The position numbers and the translations under genes were made by a program. Positions 43,268 through 51,581 of a DNA stretch of 64,000 bases are shown here, in pieces (positions within the stretch are counted from its first letter, which is position 1; each line of letters opens with the position of its first letter). The DNA lies in assembly GCA_021298315.1 (NCBI GenBank), contig JAJTFC010000009.1, forward strand, positions 53,124-117,123. The letters are read 5' to 3'. Below the pieces are notes generated by a model, which saw nothing but the letters and a program-made list of their open reading frames with translations, ran no database searches and was not told where the DNA came from. This stretch comes from Planctomycetaceae bacterium. GTDB lineage: Bacteria > Planctomycetota > Planctomycetia > Pirellulales > Pirellulaceae.

Positions 43268-44136
43268 TGCTTGGACAACTCCCGGAAAATCGTGATCGCT
43301 GCTGGTCCCATCGTTACGACAAAGAGTGCAGGCAGGATACAGATAACAGTTGGTATCAAAATCTTTGCCACAGCCTGCTGAGCGAGTGTCTCGGCAGCAT
43401 ACATCCGTTTTTGCCGCATGGAAGCGGCGAAAACTTCCATCGCGTCAGATAAGCTTGATCCATATTTTTCAGCTTGGACGATTACCGTAGACATACTACG
43501 CAACTCTTCCAAATCAAATCGATCTGCCAATGATCGCATCGATTCGCCCACACCGCGTCCCATGCGAGTCTCACGGTCAACGATCGCCAACTCTAAGGCT
43601 AACTCAGGATGAGCCGTTGCCAATTCCTGGGAAACCCTCGCTAGCGATGCGGGCAAACTCATTCCTGCCTCCAAGCAAATACTGAGAATATCCAAGGCAT
43701 CTGGGATAGCGCGTCGAATGAGTGTCTGACGCTTGGTCTTTAGCTTGTCGAGCACAAACGATGGGACAATAATCCCCGCGATCGCCACTGCACCCCCGAC
43801 CAAGATCGTCGTACTGAACGGGATTTTTGTAAACGATGAAACACCTACCGCGACCAAAAGTGGAATAACGAACGACAAGAGTTTCGATGCTGTGATCCAA
43901 AAAATAGCATTCCGACCATAAAAGCCCGCTTGAATTAATCGTTGACGCAATTGCTCCTGTTGATCGTTCTTTTCAATTCGCTTGCGAACATCCCGGTGGA
44001 ATTGGGACTCGCCGGGCTTGGGCGCATCGCTCTTCGATTTGTCAGTTGCATGCCCTTGGCCTGTCGATAAAAAGTAGAACAAGCCGACAGCTAATACAGT
44101 TGCAGTGGCGATGTAGAAAATTGCACTTAAGTCCAT
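43264..44136 (-). CDS. tadC: Tad inner-membrane platform protein TadC
   Basis: 290 aa of the GspF/TadC superfamily. It has an N-terminal membrane helix (IFYIATATVLAVGLFYFLST), two central hydrophobic helices and a C-terminal pair (KILIPTVICILPALFVVTM). The cytoplasmic GspF domain contains DALDILSICLEAGMSLPASL and GRGVGESMRSLADRFDLEEL. It pairs with TadB as the platform that couples the TadA ATPase to pilus assembly. 11 bp after tadB. Confidence 0.92.
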   Translation of the reverse strand: MDLSAIFYIATATVLAVGLFYFLSTGQGHATDKSKSDAPKPGESQFHRDVRKRIEKNDQQEQLRQRLIQAGFYGRNAIFWITASKLLSFVIPLLVAVGVSSFTKIPFSTTILVGGAVAIAGIIVPSFVLDKLKTKRQTLIRRAIPDALDILSICLEAGMSLPASLARVSQELATAHPELALELAIVDRETRMGRGVGESMRSLADRFDLEELRSMSTVIVQAEKYGSSLSDAMEVFAASMRQKRMYAAETLAQQAVAKILIPTVICILPALFVVTMGPAAITIFRELSKQ

Positions 44137-44147
44137 TTAGCACCTCG

Positions 44148-45113
44148 CTACTGGTCGAAATTGATGATGCGTTGCATCCAAAAATAACCGACTCCCATCC
44201 AAACCACTGTTCCGGCAATCAAAGGCTTGAATTCCAGCAAGGGGAGCAGGTAAGTTGGACTCAGAACCGATAGCATGCCGGCAAGACCGATCGGCAAGGC
44301 GATCATCATGTAGGCTTGCATCCTACCTTCAGCCGTTAGGGCCATCACCTTTTGTCTCATTTTCTCGCGATCTCGGATCACATGCGAGAGTTTGTTAAGC
44401 AGTTGAGATAAGTTGCCACCAGCTGTGGAGTTGATGGTCAATGCGACCACAAAAATCTTAACCTCCAAAAGCCCCGTCCTCTTGGCCAATTCCTTGAGAG
44501 ATGCCTCCGGGGTCAATCCGAGGTTCTGTTGTTCCCAGCAATAGGCGAACTCTTCTGCCAAAGGGGATGTAAACTCGTCGGCAATCGCTCGCATCGCTTG
44601 ACTGACCGTTTGACCCGATCGCAGAACCCTCGCGAGCATCTCATAGGCGTCAGGCAACTGAGACAACAGCTTTTGCTGACGCTGTTTTCTTTTAACTAGC
44701 ACGAATGCAAAGGGCAAAAAACCAGCGCCAAAACCACAAAGGATTCCAATCGATATGCTTTTCAACAGAAATCCTGACACGGCCGCAACCAGGAGTGTTA
44801 CGCAGGCAGCCATCGCGACAAACGCTTCAGGCCGTACGCCTACGATACCCGACTGGGCTACGATCAATTTCCACTTGGCCCACAACGAAGGATTTTCATA
44901 GTATTGAGCGATCTGCGATACCGCCTTTTGCTGAGCCTCCTTCGAGTCGAACTCGATTCGAGCCCGTTCGGCATTTCGCAGACGTATCTCCTCCTTCATC
45001 CGAGTCGCTTGATGCTTGCGACGATCCTCAATCACCTCAATCATGAAGTAATTCATGGCGGCAATGAAAGCGAAGCCCGCGAAGAATGCCATCGTAATGT
45101 ATACGATCAACAT
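44148..45113 (-). CDS. tadB: Tad inner-membrane platform protein TadB
   Basis: 321 aa. Like TadC it is a GspF-superfamily protein. The domain carries LPDAYEMLARVLRSGQTVSQ and FAYCWEQQNLGLTPEASLKEL, and the platform helices are YMMIALPIGLAGMLSVL and AGTVVWMGVGYFWMQ. A long charged segment after the first helix (DRRKHQATRMKEEIRLRNAE) may be a coiled coil. Located 2 bp after the tadA ATPase gene and 11 bp before tadC. Confidence 0.93.
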   Translation of the reverse strand: MLIVYITMAFFAGFAFIAAMNYFMIEVIEDRRKHQATRMKEEIRLRNAERARIEFDSKEAQQKAVSQIAQYYENPSLWAKWKLIVAQSGIVGVRPEAFVAMAACVTLLVAAVSGFLLKSISIGILCGFGAGFLPFAFVLVKRKQRQQKLLSQLPDAYEMLARVLRSGQTVSQAMRAIADEFTSPLAEEFAYCWEQQNLGLTPEASLKELAKRTGLLEVKIFVVALTINSTAGGNLSQLLNKLSHVIRDREKMRQKVMALTAEGRMQAYMMIALPIGLAGMLSVLSPTYLLPLLEFKPLIAGTVVWMGVGYFWMQRIINFDQ

Positions 45114-45115
45114 CT

Positions 45116-46594
45116 CTAGACTCTCCCTTTGCAGTCCATGAGCATCCGTCGCTCAAACAACTCTACCGGCACTTCTACACCGTAAGCCGACAAGCGGTCT
45201 AGGAGAACAGGCCGAATACCGGTGGCCCAAAACTGACCTTTCGTCACCAAATCCTCATTGAGCCCCATTTGCTTGAACTCAAAGATATCGTGCATGCTGA
45301 TGACATCACCTTCCATCCCGGTGATCTCAGAGATTCGAGTGATTTTTCGAACGCCCCCCGGAAGACGATTGACCTGTACGACCATATGCACCGCTGAGGC
45401 GACTTGTTTGCGAATGACCCAGATGGGCAAGTCGAATCCGGCCATACCCACCATCATCTCCAAACGGCTTACTGCATCCCGCGAGGTGTTGGCATGGATT
45501 GTCGTCAAACTACCCTCGTGGCCAGTATTCATCGCTTGCAACATGTCCAAGGCCTCTGGTCCCCGACACTCACCGATGATGATCCGATCTGGACGCATTC
45601 GAAGTGCATTTTTTACCAAATCCCGAGCTGTCACCGCCCCGTGCCCTTCCACATTTGCAACCCGAGTCTCCATCCGAACAACGTGCGGTTGTTGCAATCG
45701 AAGCTCTGCCGCATCCTCAATCGTCGCGACTCGCTCATACTCAGGGATGTATCCAGAAAGACAGTTCAATAGAGTCGTCTTTCCGCTACCTGTTCCTCCG
45801 GAAACAAGCATGTTGATACGGGCTTTGACACAAGCCGTTAGGAATTGAACCATTTCCGCCGTTATCGACTGGTTGGCGATCAATCGATCGGCCGTCAAAG
45901 GCTTGGAACCAAATCGACGAATCGATACCAAAGCTCCATCGAGTGCCAGAGGTGCAATCACGGCATTCAAACGGCTACCATCTGCCAATCTCGCATCAAC
46001 CATCGGAGTGGTTTCGTCGATTCTCCGTCCAACCTCAGCAACGATTCTCTGAATAATCTGAACCAAGTGCTCGTCATCATGAAAAATGATCGGCGTTCGA
46101 AACAGCCTCCCTTGCCGTTCAACGTAGATCATCTTGGGACCATTGATCATGATGTCCGAGACCAACGGATCGGCTCTCAATGCTTCCAGTGGCCCAAGGC
46201 CGAAAACTTCGTCCATTACCTCGTCTATCAAGGTCGAGTGAGTAACGTCCAAGCCTGCCAAATCCGCTGATCCACAAATCGACTCCGCTTGACGCCGAAC
46301 CTCGACTCGCAACTTTGAAGGATCCCACCTGGCCATCGAGCCGATGTCCAGATTGCTGATCACCTTTTGGTGCAACTGGCGTTTCAATGCAACAAACTTT
46401 GGATTCGCTTTTGGTTCCAGAGTCTTCAGCCAGGCTTGAGTCTCATCCAGAGGCTTGACAGCAACCGTTGGCTGAGTCGGATTCGCAGTCTCTGCCGACG
46501 GATCGGAATCCTTTGATAAATCACCTTGGGGATCTGTCGCTGAGGAACTACCTACAGTCTTTTGATTTCGGTTTGTCCCTTTGAACCAATTCAT
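45116..46594 (-). CDS. tadA: Tad pilus ATPase
   Basis: 492 aa CpaF/TadA hexameric secretion ATPase that drives Flp pilus extension. The N-terminal ~90 residues are hydrophilic and Thr/Pro/Ser-rich. Then come an N-terminal domain (DEVFGLGPLEALRADPLVSD, IMINGPKMIYVERQGRLF), Walker A (VSGGTGSGKTTLLNCLS), the Asp box (RVATIEDAAELRLQQPHVV), Walker B (PDRIIIGECRGPEALDML) and the His box (GHEGSLTTIHANTSRDAVSR). All are intact. Also called cpaF. In the operon after cpaB. Confidence 0.96.
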   Translation of the reverse strand: MNWFKGTNRNQKTVGSSSATDPQGDLSKDSDPSAETANPTQPTVAVKPLDETQAWLKTLEPKANPKFVALKRQLHQKVISNLDIGSMARWDPSKLRVEVRRQAESICGSADLAGLDVTHSTLIDEVMDEVFGLGPLEALRADPLVSDIMINGPKMIYVERQGRLFRTPIIFHDDEHLVQIIQRIVAEVGRRIDETTPMVDARLADGSRLNAVIAPLALDGALVSIRRFGSKPLTADRLIANQSITAEMVQFLTACVKARINMLVSGGTGSGKTTLLNCLSGYIPEYERVATIEDAAELRLQQPHVVRMETRVANVEGHGAVTARDLVKNALRMRPDRIIIGECRGPEALDMLQAMNTGHEGSLTTIHANTSRDAVSRLEMMVGMAGFDLPIWVIRKQVASAVHMVVQVNRLPGGVRKITRISEITGMEGDVISMHDIFEFKQMGLNEDLVTKGQFWATGIRPVLLDRLSAYGVEVPVELFERRMLMDCKGRV

Positions 46595-46622
46595 TCAGAT
46601 ACCCCTAAGTTTTTAAACGATT

Positions 46623-47621
46623 CTACTTGGATTTCGTCCGAACGGGTACCACCCCCACTCGTGATCCACGAATCGTTCGAATGGCGGTAAATCCAGGTGG
46701 ACGTGTATTGGCCTCCGCGAAACTCGAAAGCAACGCTTGCATCTCCTCAACAGTCATCGACTCTTCAGCCGGTGTCGTAGGGTAGATCTCCTCTTCCACT
46801 AGCTCCACAGTCCCCTGGCTATCTTTGGCTCCATCGGCTGTAGAGTCCGACACTCCTTGGTTATTCGAAATCTTGCGCAGAGCGCTCAGATCCGTCGCAT
46901 CGCCAAGATCTGCCTCGAGTATCTCCTCGCTCATTGTAATCGTTTGGTCCTCGGGGTTCCTGAGTGAAAGGGATAATACCCCCTCTTTCTGCCCCAATCC
47001 TAACACCGCTGCTTGCTTGGGCGTTACCATCAACGTTACGGTCGATGCCTTCGATTCGTTCTTGTCGCTTGCACCCCCTGCCCTATTGGCTCCAGTGCTA
47101 TCGACAATCCTGTCAACGGCCATCACCTCTACGTTTTGTAGAAGGGTCTCTGAAACCCCCGAATCAGAACCACCCCCGCCCGGATTGGACTTCGTCAGCA
47201 ATACGTCCACCTTGTCTCCCACATTGATCAATCCCGAAACCCGATTCGCAGAACTCGCTGCGGTGATGCTATATGCCCTCAAACCCGCAGGGATCAGAGT
47301 CGCCAGTCCCGCTTTTGCTCCAACACTAGTTATTTTATTGCTCATGACGTACTCGCCCTCGTACATCGCGACTGTGGCAACGCGACCAATCACTTCCTCG
47401 AGCGATTGAGGCATCGATTTGTGAGCAAACTCGGCAGGTATCTGGCGAGCCTCAACGTGCTCTTCCTGAATCTTGTACCCCCGACCTATTGGCTTTTTGA
47501 CAGTAATGACCGTGGTCAACTCCTTTGCCACTTTGTTCGAATGAATCTGGGTAACCCCTACGATCGCAGATACCCCGCTTGCAATTGCAAGAAGAAAAAC
47601 CAGCCAAGTTCTCAACGTCAT
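46623..47621 (-). CDS. cpaB: Flp pilus assembly protein CpaB/RcpC
   Basis: 332 aa. One N-terminal membrane helix (WLVFLLAIASGVSAIVGV), then a SAF-like domain (VTVKKPIGRGYKIQEEHVEA type) and the RcpC part: GLRAYSITAASSANRVSGLI and NVGDKVDVLLT, followed by MVTPKQAAVLGLGQKEG. It works in the periplasm beside the secretin. A Ser/Asp/Gly-rich C-terminal tail (STADGAKDSQGTVELVEEEI) is unusually acidic. First of the non-pilin tad genes, 132 bp after the flp1 stop. No separate promoter is evident. Confidence 0.92.
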   Translation of the reverse strand: MTLRTWLVFLLAIASGVSAIVGVTQIHSNKVAKELTTVITVKKPIGRGYKIQEEHVEARQIPAEFAHKSMPQSLEEVIGRVATVAMYEGEYVMSNKITSVGAKAGLATLIPAGLRAYSITAASSANRVSGLINVGDKVDVLLTKSNPGGGGSDSGVSETLLQNVEVMAVDRIVDSTGANRAGGASDKNESKASTVTLMVTPKQAAVLGLGQKEGVLSLSLRNPEDQTITMSEEILEADLGDATDLSALRKISNNQGVSDSTADGAKDSQGTVELVEEEIYPTTPAEESMTVEEMQALLSSFAEANTRPPGFTAIRTIRGSRVGVVPVRTKSK

Positions 47622-47685
47622 AACCCACCTACCTTGCCCCTAAAAACAAATCGATCAAAACCCTGATAACTCGACACGACCAAGC

Positions 47686-47725
47686 CAAAAGGGGCGGCTC
47701 GACGCCTTAGCATCGACCGCCCCTT
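47686..47725 (-). terminator. Terminator/attenuator after flp1
   Basis: GGGGCGGCTCGA pairs with TCGACCGCCCC, giving a stem of about 11 bp with one bulge. On the minus strand the stem is followed by TTTT. It lies between flp1 and cpaB, so it would allow high pilin and lower operon expression by partial termination. Confidence 0.75.
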
Positions 47726-47753
47726 CCCCTCCCAAGCAGATTCAGAAATCTAG

Positions 47754-47936
47754 CTAGCTAGGAATTTTGGTCGACGCGTTTTCGAACAAGGAGGTCAAGT
47801 TGCCTCCAAGCAGTGTCATCGCTGCGACGGCAACGATGGCGATAAGGCCAACGAGCAAACCGTATTCAAGCATGGTTGCTCCACGCTCATCACGAACAAA
47901 ACGACCAACAACCTTCGATACTAGTGCGCTATACAT
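47754..47936 (-). CDS. flp: Flp-family type IVb pilin, copy 1
   Basis: 60 aa from the ATG at 47936. The track's longer form adds 21 residues from the leader region. It is a typical small Flp pilin: a basic leader (MYSALVSKVVGRFVRDERG), processing after Gly, then the mature helix ATMLEYGLLVGLIAIVAVAA with Glu at +5 and the Glu-Tyr pair of Flp pilins. The short tail is LFENASTKIPS. It is identical in amino-acid sequence to copy 2 across the mature part. A sigma-54 promoter lies about 86 bp upstream and a terminator 30 bp downstream. Confidence 0.92.
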   Translation of the reverse strand: MYSALVSKVVGRFVRDERGATMLEYGLLVGLIAIVAVAAMTLLGGNLTSLFENASTKIPS

Positions 47937-48021
47937 GAATCTGACCCTTACAGGAATCTTCCGCTCCGACTCGTGCGCCTCAACCAATCCGCTGTCCACT
48001 TGTCTTTACGGAAGGTGCTAG

Positions 48022-48038
48022 ATGCGATTAGTGTGCCA
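48022..48038 (-). promoter_or_regulatory. Sigma-54 (-24/-12) promoter of flp1
   Basis: Minus strand reads TGGCACACTAATCGCAT. GG and GC are spaced exactly as in the sigma-54 consensus, with GG at positions 2-3 and GC at 14-15 of the motif, and TGGCAC matches in full. The transcription start would fall near 48012, about 75 bp before the start codon. Confidence 0.85.
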
Positions 48039-48309
48039 AACTCACCGCAGGCTGAGGGTTTTTGTTTGAGAATTAAATCCATTTCCTGATTTGGTCGAAA
48101 AACACAGTAAATTCGCGACCGATTTTTATACCCAAAACACTCGACGCAAGACTAAACCGATCCACTGTCCTGGAAATCGCATTTCGAATCTTAGAACGCA
48201 ATTCCAATCTGAGATGGCTGATACAACTGGTTAATCCAGCTCGGGACAATCAGAATCAGAATCAGAACCCAGAGCACCGACCTCCAACAAACGCGCCGAT
48301 GAATGAACG

Positions 48310-48353
48310 AAAAAAGGGTGAGTGATACCTTCTTCGGTATCGCCCACCCTTTT
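48310..48353 (-). terminator. Strong terminator after flp2
   Basis: AAAAGGGTGAGTGATACC pairs with GGTATCGCCCACCCTTTT, giving a stem of about 17-18 bp around a TTCTTC loop. On the minus strand a run of T follows. It insulates flp2 from flp1, so each pilin gene is its own transcription unit. Confidence 0.9.
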
Positions 48354-48384
48354 GGTGATTTTCCCTTGTTGCCGCTTCTGCAGG

Positions 48385-48567
48385 CTAGCTAGGAATTTTG
48401 GTCGACGCGTTTTCGAACAAGGAGGTCAAGTTGCCTCCAAGCAATGTCATCGCTGCGACGGCAACGATGGCAATAAGGCCAACGAGCAAACCGTATTCAA
48501 GCATGGTTGCTCCACGCTCATCACGAACAAAACGACCAACAACCTTCGATACTAGTGCGCTATACAT
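48385..48567 (-). CDS. flp: Flp-family type IVb pilin, copy 2
   Basis: 60 aa from the ATG at 48567. The amino-acid sequence equals that of copy 1 over the whole 60-aa product. Only a few synonymous differences are seen in the DNA. Leader MYSALVSKVVGRFVRDERG, mature ATMLEYGLLVGLIAIVAVAA. It has its own sigma-54 promoter and terminator. Together with copy 1 it is part of a 631-bp tandem duplication. Two genes encoding the same pilin probably raise subunit dose. Confidence 0.92.
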   Translation of the reverse strand: MYSALVSKVVGRFVRDERGATMLEYGLLVGLIAIVAVAAMTLLGGNLTSLFENASTKIPS

Positions 48568-48652
48568 GAATCTGACCCTTACATGAATCTTCCGCTCCGA
48601 CTCGTGCGCCTCAACCAATCCGCTGTCCACTTGTCTTTACGGAAGGTGGTAT

Positions 48653-48669
48653 ATGCGATTGGTGTGCCA
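48653..48669 (-). promoter_or_regulatory. Sigma-54 (-24/-12) promoter of flp2
   Basis: Minus strand reads TGGCACACCAATCGCAT, differing from the flp1 site at one base in the spacer. GG and GC are spaced as in the sigma-54 consensus. It lies about 86 bp upstream of the flp2 ATG at the same distance as in copy 1. Confidence 0.85.
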
Positions 48670-48967
48670 AAACCGCTGGCCGAAGATTTTATTTGTTCGA
48701 AAATAAATCCGGTTCGCCGATTTACCAAGAAAAACACTGGAGATTTGTGATGGGTTTTTTGGTGCTGAAACTCTCGCCGATCGCTTGAACAGATATCAAG
48801 TCCTGCATTTGCGTCTCGAATCTTGGGATGCTATTCCAATCTGAGATGGCTGATACAACCGTCGACCGCCTTGCACCTTGATCCCAACCACCATTGCGCT
48901 TGATGAAGCTCTTTGATGGTCTTGGTTTGACTCAATTCGATGAGCATCTCCTGACGCACAATACGAC

Positions 48968-49070
48968 CTGGAACCCCGGTATTTGGCCCGTATGTCAACA
49001 AGATCCCAACACGTCCCTTCGAGTACGAGTACGAATAGAACCAATGGCATCAAGTCTCAGCCACGATAAT
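48968..49070. repeat. TACTCG-type dispersed repeat, copy D
   Basis: Matches, inverted, the left half of copy A (7650-7779): CTGGAACCCCGGTATTT, then CGAGTACGAGTACGAA and CAGCCACGATAAT in the same order. It has fewer hexamers than copy A. It lies in the 640-bp gap between flp2 and the CBM9-like gene, which otherwise shows only the duplicated pilin upstream region. Confidence 0.75.
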
Positions 49071-49206
49071 TCCTCAAGAGCCCAAAAACTAAACCCACCC
49101 TAAAAAACACCGGGCTTTTATGAACACATCGCAAGCGATCGATCAAGAAAGGTAGAATGATGTCTTCCGGGTTCCCCGATTCCCTTACTTCCTCAAAGCA
49201 ATCGCT

Positions 49207-50115
49207 ATGCATCAGTTTCGATTCCTGCCCATCTCTTGGGTAGCTATGATCCTCTGGGCTTTGTTTCTCATGCAATTCGCCGAAGCTCAAAACGAAACGA
49301 GCTTCCCACCCATCGATCTTTCGGAGGTTCGTAAGATCGATGCGATGCAAGTTAGCGATGTAATCAAAATCGATGGTAAGCTTGATGAGTCTAGCTGGGC
49401 CAAGGCTGACCGTTCCGATAGTTTCGTCGATCTGATCACGGGAAAACCAACCCATCTAAAAACACACGTCTCTGTTCTGTGGGACGAAAAATATCTGTAC
49501 ATCGGCTATCAGATCGAGGAACCCAACGTCACGGCCAAATTCACCAAAGAGGATGATCCAATCTATCAGGATAACGATGTCGAGTTCTTCATCGCCGGCC
49601 AAGACGCTTACTACGAATTCGAAATCAACGCGCATGGAACTGTTTACGACGGACTTTTCGTCTGGCAGTCTGCTTATGAAACATCCGGGCTCTCCAAATG
49701 GCCACAATTCGATCGCACCAAGCCCAACGTGCAGTCGCAAGTTTTTAACGGAGTTGGCTACACCAAACATCCTAGAGGATTACGCTGGGCGTTTCTGGAC
49801 TGGGACTTTTCCGCGATCAAGTCCGCTGTGCATGTCCAGGGCTCTCTGAATGATCCCTCGGACAAAGACCAAGGATGGAGTGTAGAAGTGGCCGTACCGT
49901 GGAAAGATTTGGCCATGCTCGATCTTTCTAAGCCACGGTCGCTGCCCCCCAAAATCGGCGACACTTGGCGCATCGATTTCTCAAGGTTCAATCAAACCAA
50001 AGATCCAAACAATCCCAACGATTCCGGCGGTTGGGCATTGAGCCCCCACGGCGTGTGGGACTCGCATATTCCCGAAGTTTTTCCCAGAGTTATTCTTGTA
50101 GGTCCAACACGCTGA
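49207..50115 (+). CDS. Exported CBM9-like carbohydrate-binding protein
   Basis: 302 aa. A signal peptide (AMILWALFLMQFAEAQ) is followed by a single family-9-type carbohydrate-binding domain: IKIDGKLDESSWAKADRSDS, LWDEKYLYIGYQIEEPNV, DPIYQDNDVEFFIAGQDAYY and WSVEVAVPWKDLAML. The final strand is WRIDFSRFN. The protein is this domain alone, with no catalytic module. It would bind sugar polymers at the cell surface or in the periplasm. It lies 134 bp before a predicted M64 peptidase, same strand. Confidence 0.85.
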   Translation: MHQFRFLPISWVAMILWALFLMQFAEAQNETSFPPIDLSEVRKIDAMQVSDVIKIDGKLDESSWAKADRSDSFVDLITGKPTHLKTHVSVLWDEKYLYIGYQIEEPNVTAKFTKEDDPIYQDNDVEFFIAGQDAYYEFEINAHGTVYDGLFVWQSAYETSGLSKWPQFDRTKPNVQSQVFNGVGYTKHPRGLRWAFLDWDFSAIKSAVHVQGSLNDPSDKDQGWSVEVAVPWKDLAMLDLSKPRSLPPKIGDTWRIDFSRFNQTKDPNNPNDSGGWALSPHGVWDSHIPEVFPRVILVGPTR

Positions 50116-50249
50116 AAGCAGATGACGGAATTCTCATGCGAATCTTGCTAGGCCAGCTTGCCGAAAGCGAAATTGTGTAGCCGATGTCTCGACCATAACT
50201 TCAACCCCTAACCTTTTTCTTCGCACTCCAGCCAGACACATTACATCCG

Positions 50250-51578
50250 ATGGTAAAGAACCTGCTTCGCATCCTACTGATTTGCTGGTCGATCGTCTCC
50301 ATGGAGTGCCATGCACAGGACTCGATTGCTTACGATGCATTTTTTCAGGACCAGGCATTGCGGATCGAACTGTTTCTCTTTGGAACCGGTTCCGACCTGA
50401 AAGTGGTTCCAGGCAAGATCGTGCAGGAGCCGATTTGGCCCGGGCCTCGCAATCAATTGGTTTTTCCTTTTCCCTACGGCAAGAACGCTATCAGGGTATA
50501 TGACTTGGATAGCGATCGACTGATTTACTCGTTTGGTTTCGATACTCTCTATAGTGAGTATGCAACCACTGAGCCAGCTTCCCAAGGCAAATGGAAAGCG
50601 TTTCCGATTTCGGTGCGATTTCCAAAACCCAAATCGCGATTTCGAATCGAGTTCCTCTCACGACGCAAAGACAATCACTGGGAAACGATATGGTCCGAGA
50701 GTATGAAACCTTCAGACAAGAACATTCGTCGCGAAGGAGTCGACTTGGGTGATACCGTTTTCGAACTGCAGAAAACAGGCGATCCCAATGACCGCTTGGA
50801 TTTGGTATTTCTAGCCGAAGGTTACACGGATAGCGAGAAGGAGAAATTCCATGCCGACGCGCAGCGGATGACTCAGTACATGTTCGAACACGAACCCTTT
50901 CGTCGGCACAGAGGTAAGTTCAATGTATCGGCCGTCTTTCGGCCCTCGTCCGAGTCGGGGGTCGATGAGCCCGATCAAAGGCGTTACCGAAACACCGCTC
51001 TGGGCGCATCGTTTAACACCTTGGAAATCGACCGATACTTGCTGACCGATCAAGGGCACACGCTTCGCGAGTACGCCGCTCAAGTTCCCTACGATTCGGT
51101 AGTGGTGCTAGTGAACTCCAAAAGATACGGTGGAGGGGCAATTTGCCTGGATTACTGCGTCTCTACGGTGGATGATCCAAAGAGCGAAGCCGTTTTCTTG
51201 CACGAGTTTGCCCACTCGATCGCTTATCTGGCCGACGAATACATCGGCTCAGTGACCTACAACGACATATACCCCGAAGGTGTAGAACCCGTCGAACCGA
51301 ATATCACTCGAGAGTTGGATCCGGCGAAGATCAAGTGGAAAGATGCGTTGACCACAGGCGTGCCCCTGCCTACCCCAAAGGATTTCGGTGCTGCAACACA
51401 GGAAACAGCTTCAATCGTGGGAGCCTTTGAAGGTGGTGGGTATCTGAAAACAGGGATGTACCGGCCTGAGAAATCCTGCGCGATGGGAAGCGGCCTCGAT
51501 CCCTTCCGCTTCTGCATCGTATGCGAAAAAGCGATCGAACAAATGATCGAGTACTACGCACCCTCAACGGACAAATAA
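50250..51578 (+). CDS. M64-family zinc metallopeptidase
   Basis: 442 aa. A signal peptide (NLLRILLICWSIVSMECHAQ) sends it to the envelope or medium. An N-terminal beta domain (~30-150) precedes the peptidase part, which begins DLVFLAEGYTDSEKEKFHAD. The zinc site is HEFAHSIAYLADEY, the HExxH plus distal ligand of the IgA-peptidase M64 clan, and the context VYGGGAICLDYC-like segment (YGGGAICLDYCVST) precedes it. The domain ends with CAMGSG and CIVCEKAIEQMIEYY. Its substrate is unknown. It converges with a TPR gene with only 3 bp between the stops. Confidence 0.88.
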   Translation: MVKNLLRILLICWSIVSMECHAQDSIAYDAFFQDQALRIELFLFGTGSDLKVVPGKIVQEPIWPGPRNQLVFPFPYGKNAIRVYDLDSDRLIYSFGFDTLYSEYATTEPASQGKWKAFPISVRFPKPKSRFRIEFLSRRKDNHWETIWSESMKPSDKNIRREGVDLGDTVFELQKTGDPNDRLDLVFLAEGYTDSEKEKFHADAQRMTQYMFEHEPFRRHRGKFNVSAVFRPSSESGVDEPDQRRYRNTALGASFNTLEIDRYLLTDQGHTLREYAAQVPYDSVVVLVNSKRYGGGAICLDYCVSTVDDPKSEAVFLHEFAHSIAYLADEYIGSVTYNDIYPEGVEPVEPNITRELDPAKIKWKDALTTGVPLPTPKDFGAATQETASIVGAFEGGGYLKTGMYRPEKSCAMGSGLDPFRFCIVCEKAIEQMIEYYAPSTDK

Positions 51579-51581
51579 CCA

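Larger units (their letters stand above)
47754..48866. repeat. Tandem duplication of a ~631-bp pilin unit
   Basis: The unit 47754 to about 48235 repeats at 48385 to about 48866. Coding region and promoter are almost identical. The upstream part has diverged, but ATTCCAATCTGAGATGGCTG recurs at 48201 and 48833 with an offset of 632, so the whole unit was copied, including a far-upstream region suited to enhancer binding. Confidence 0.85.
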
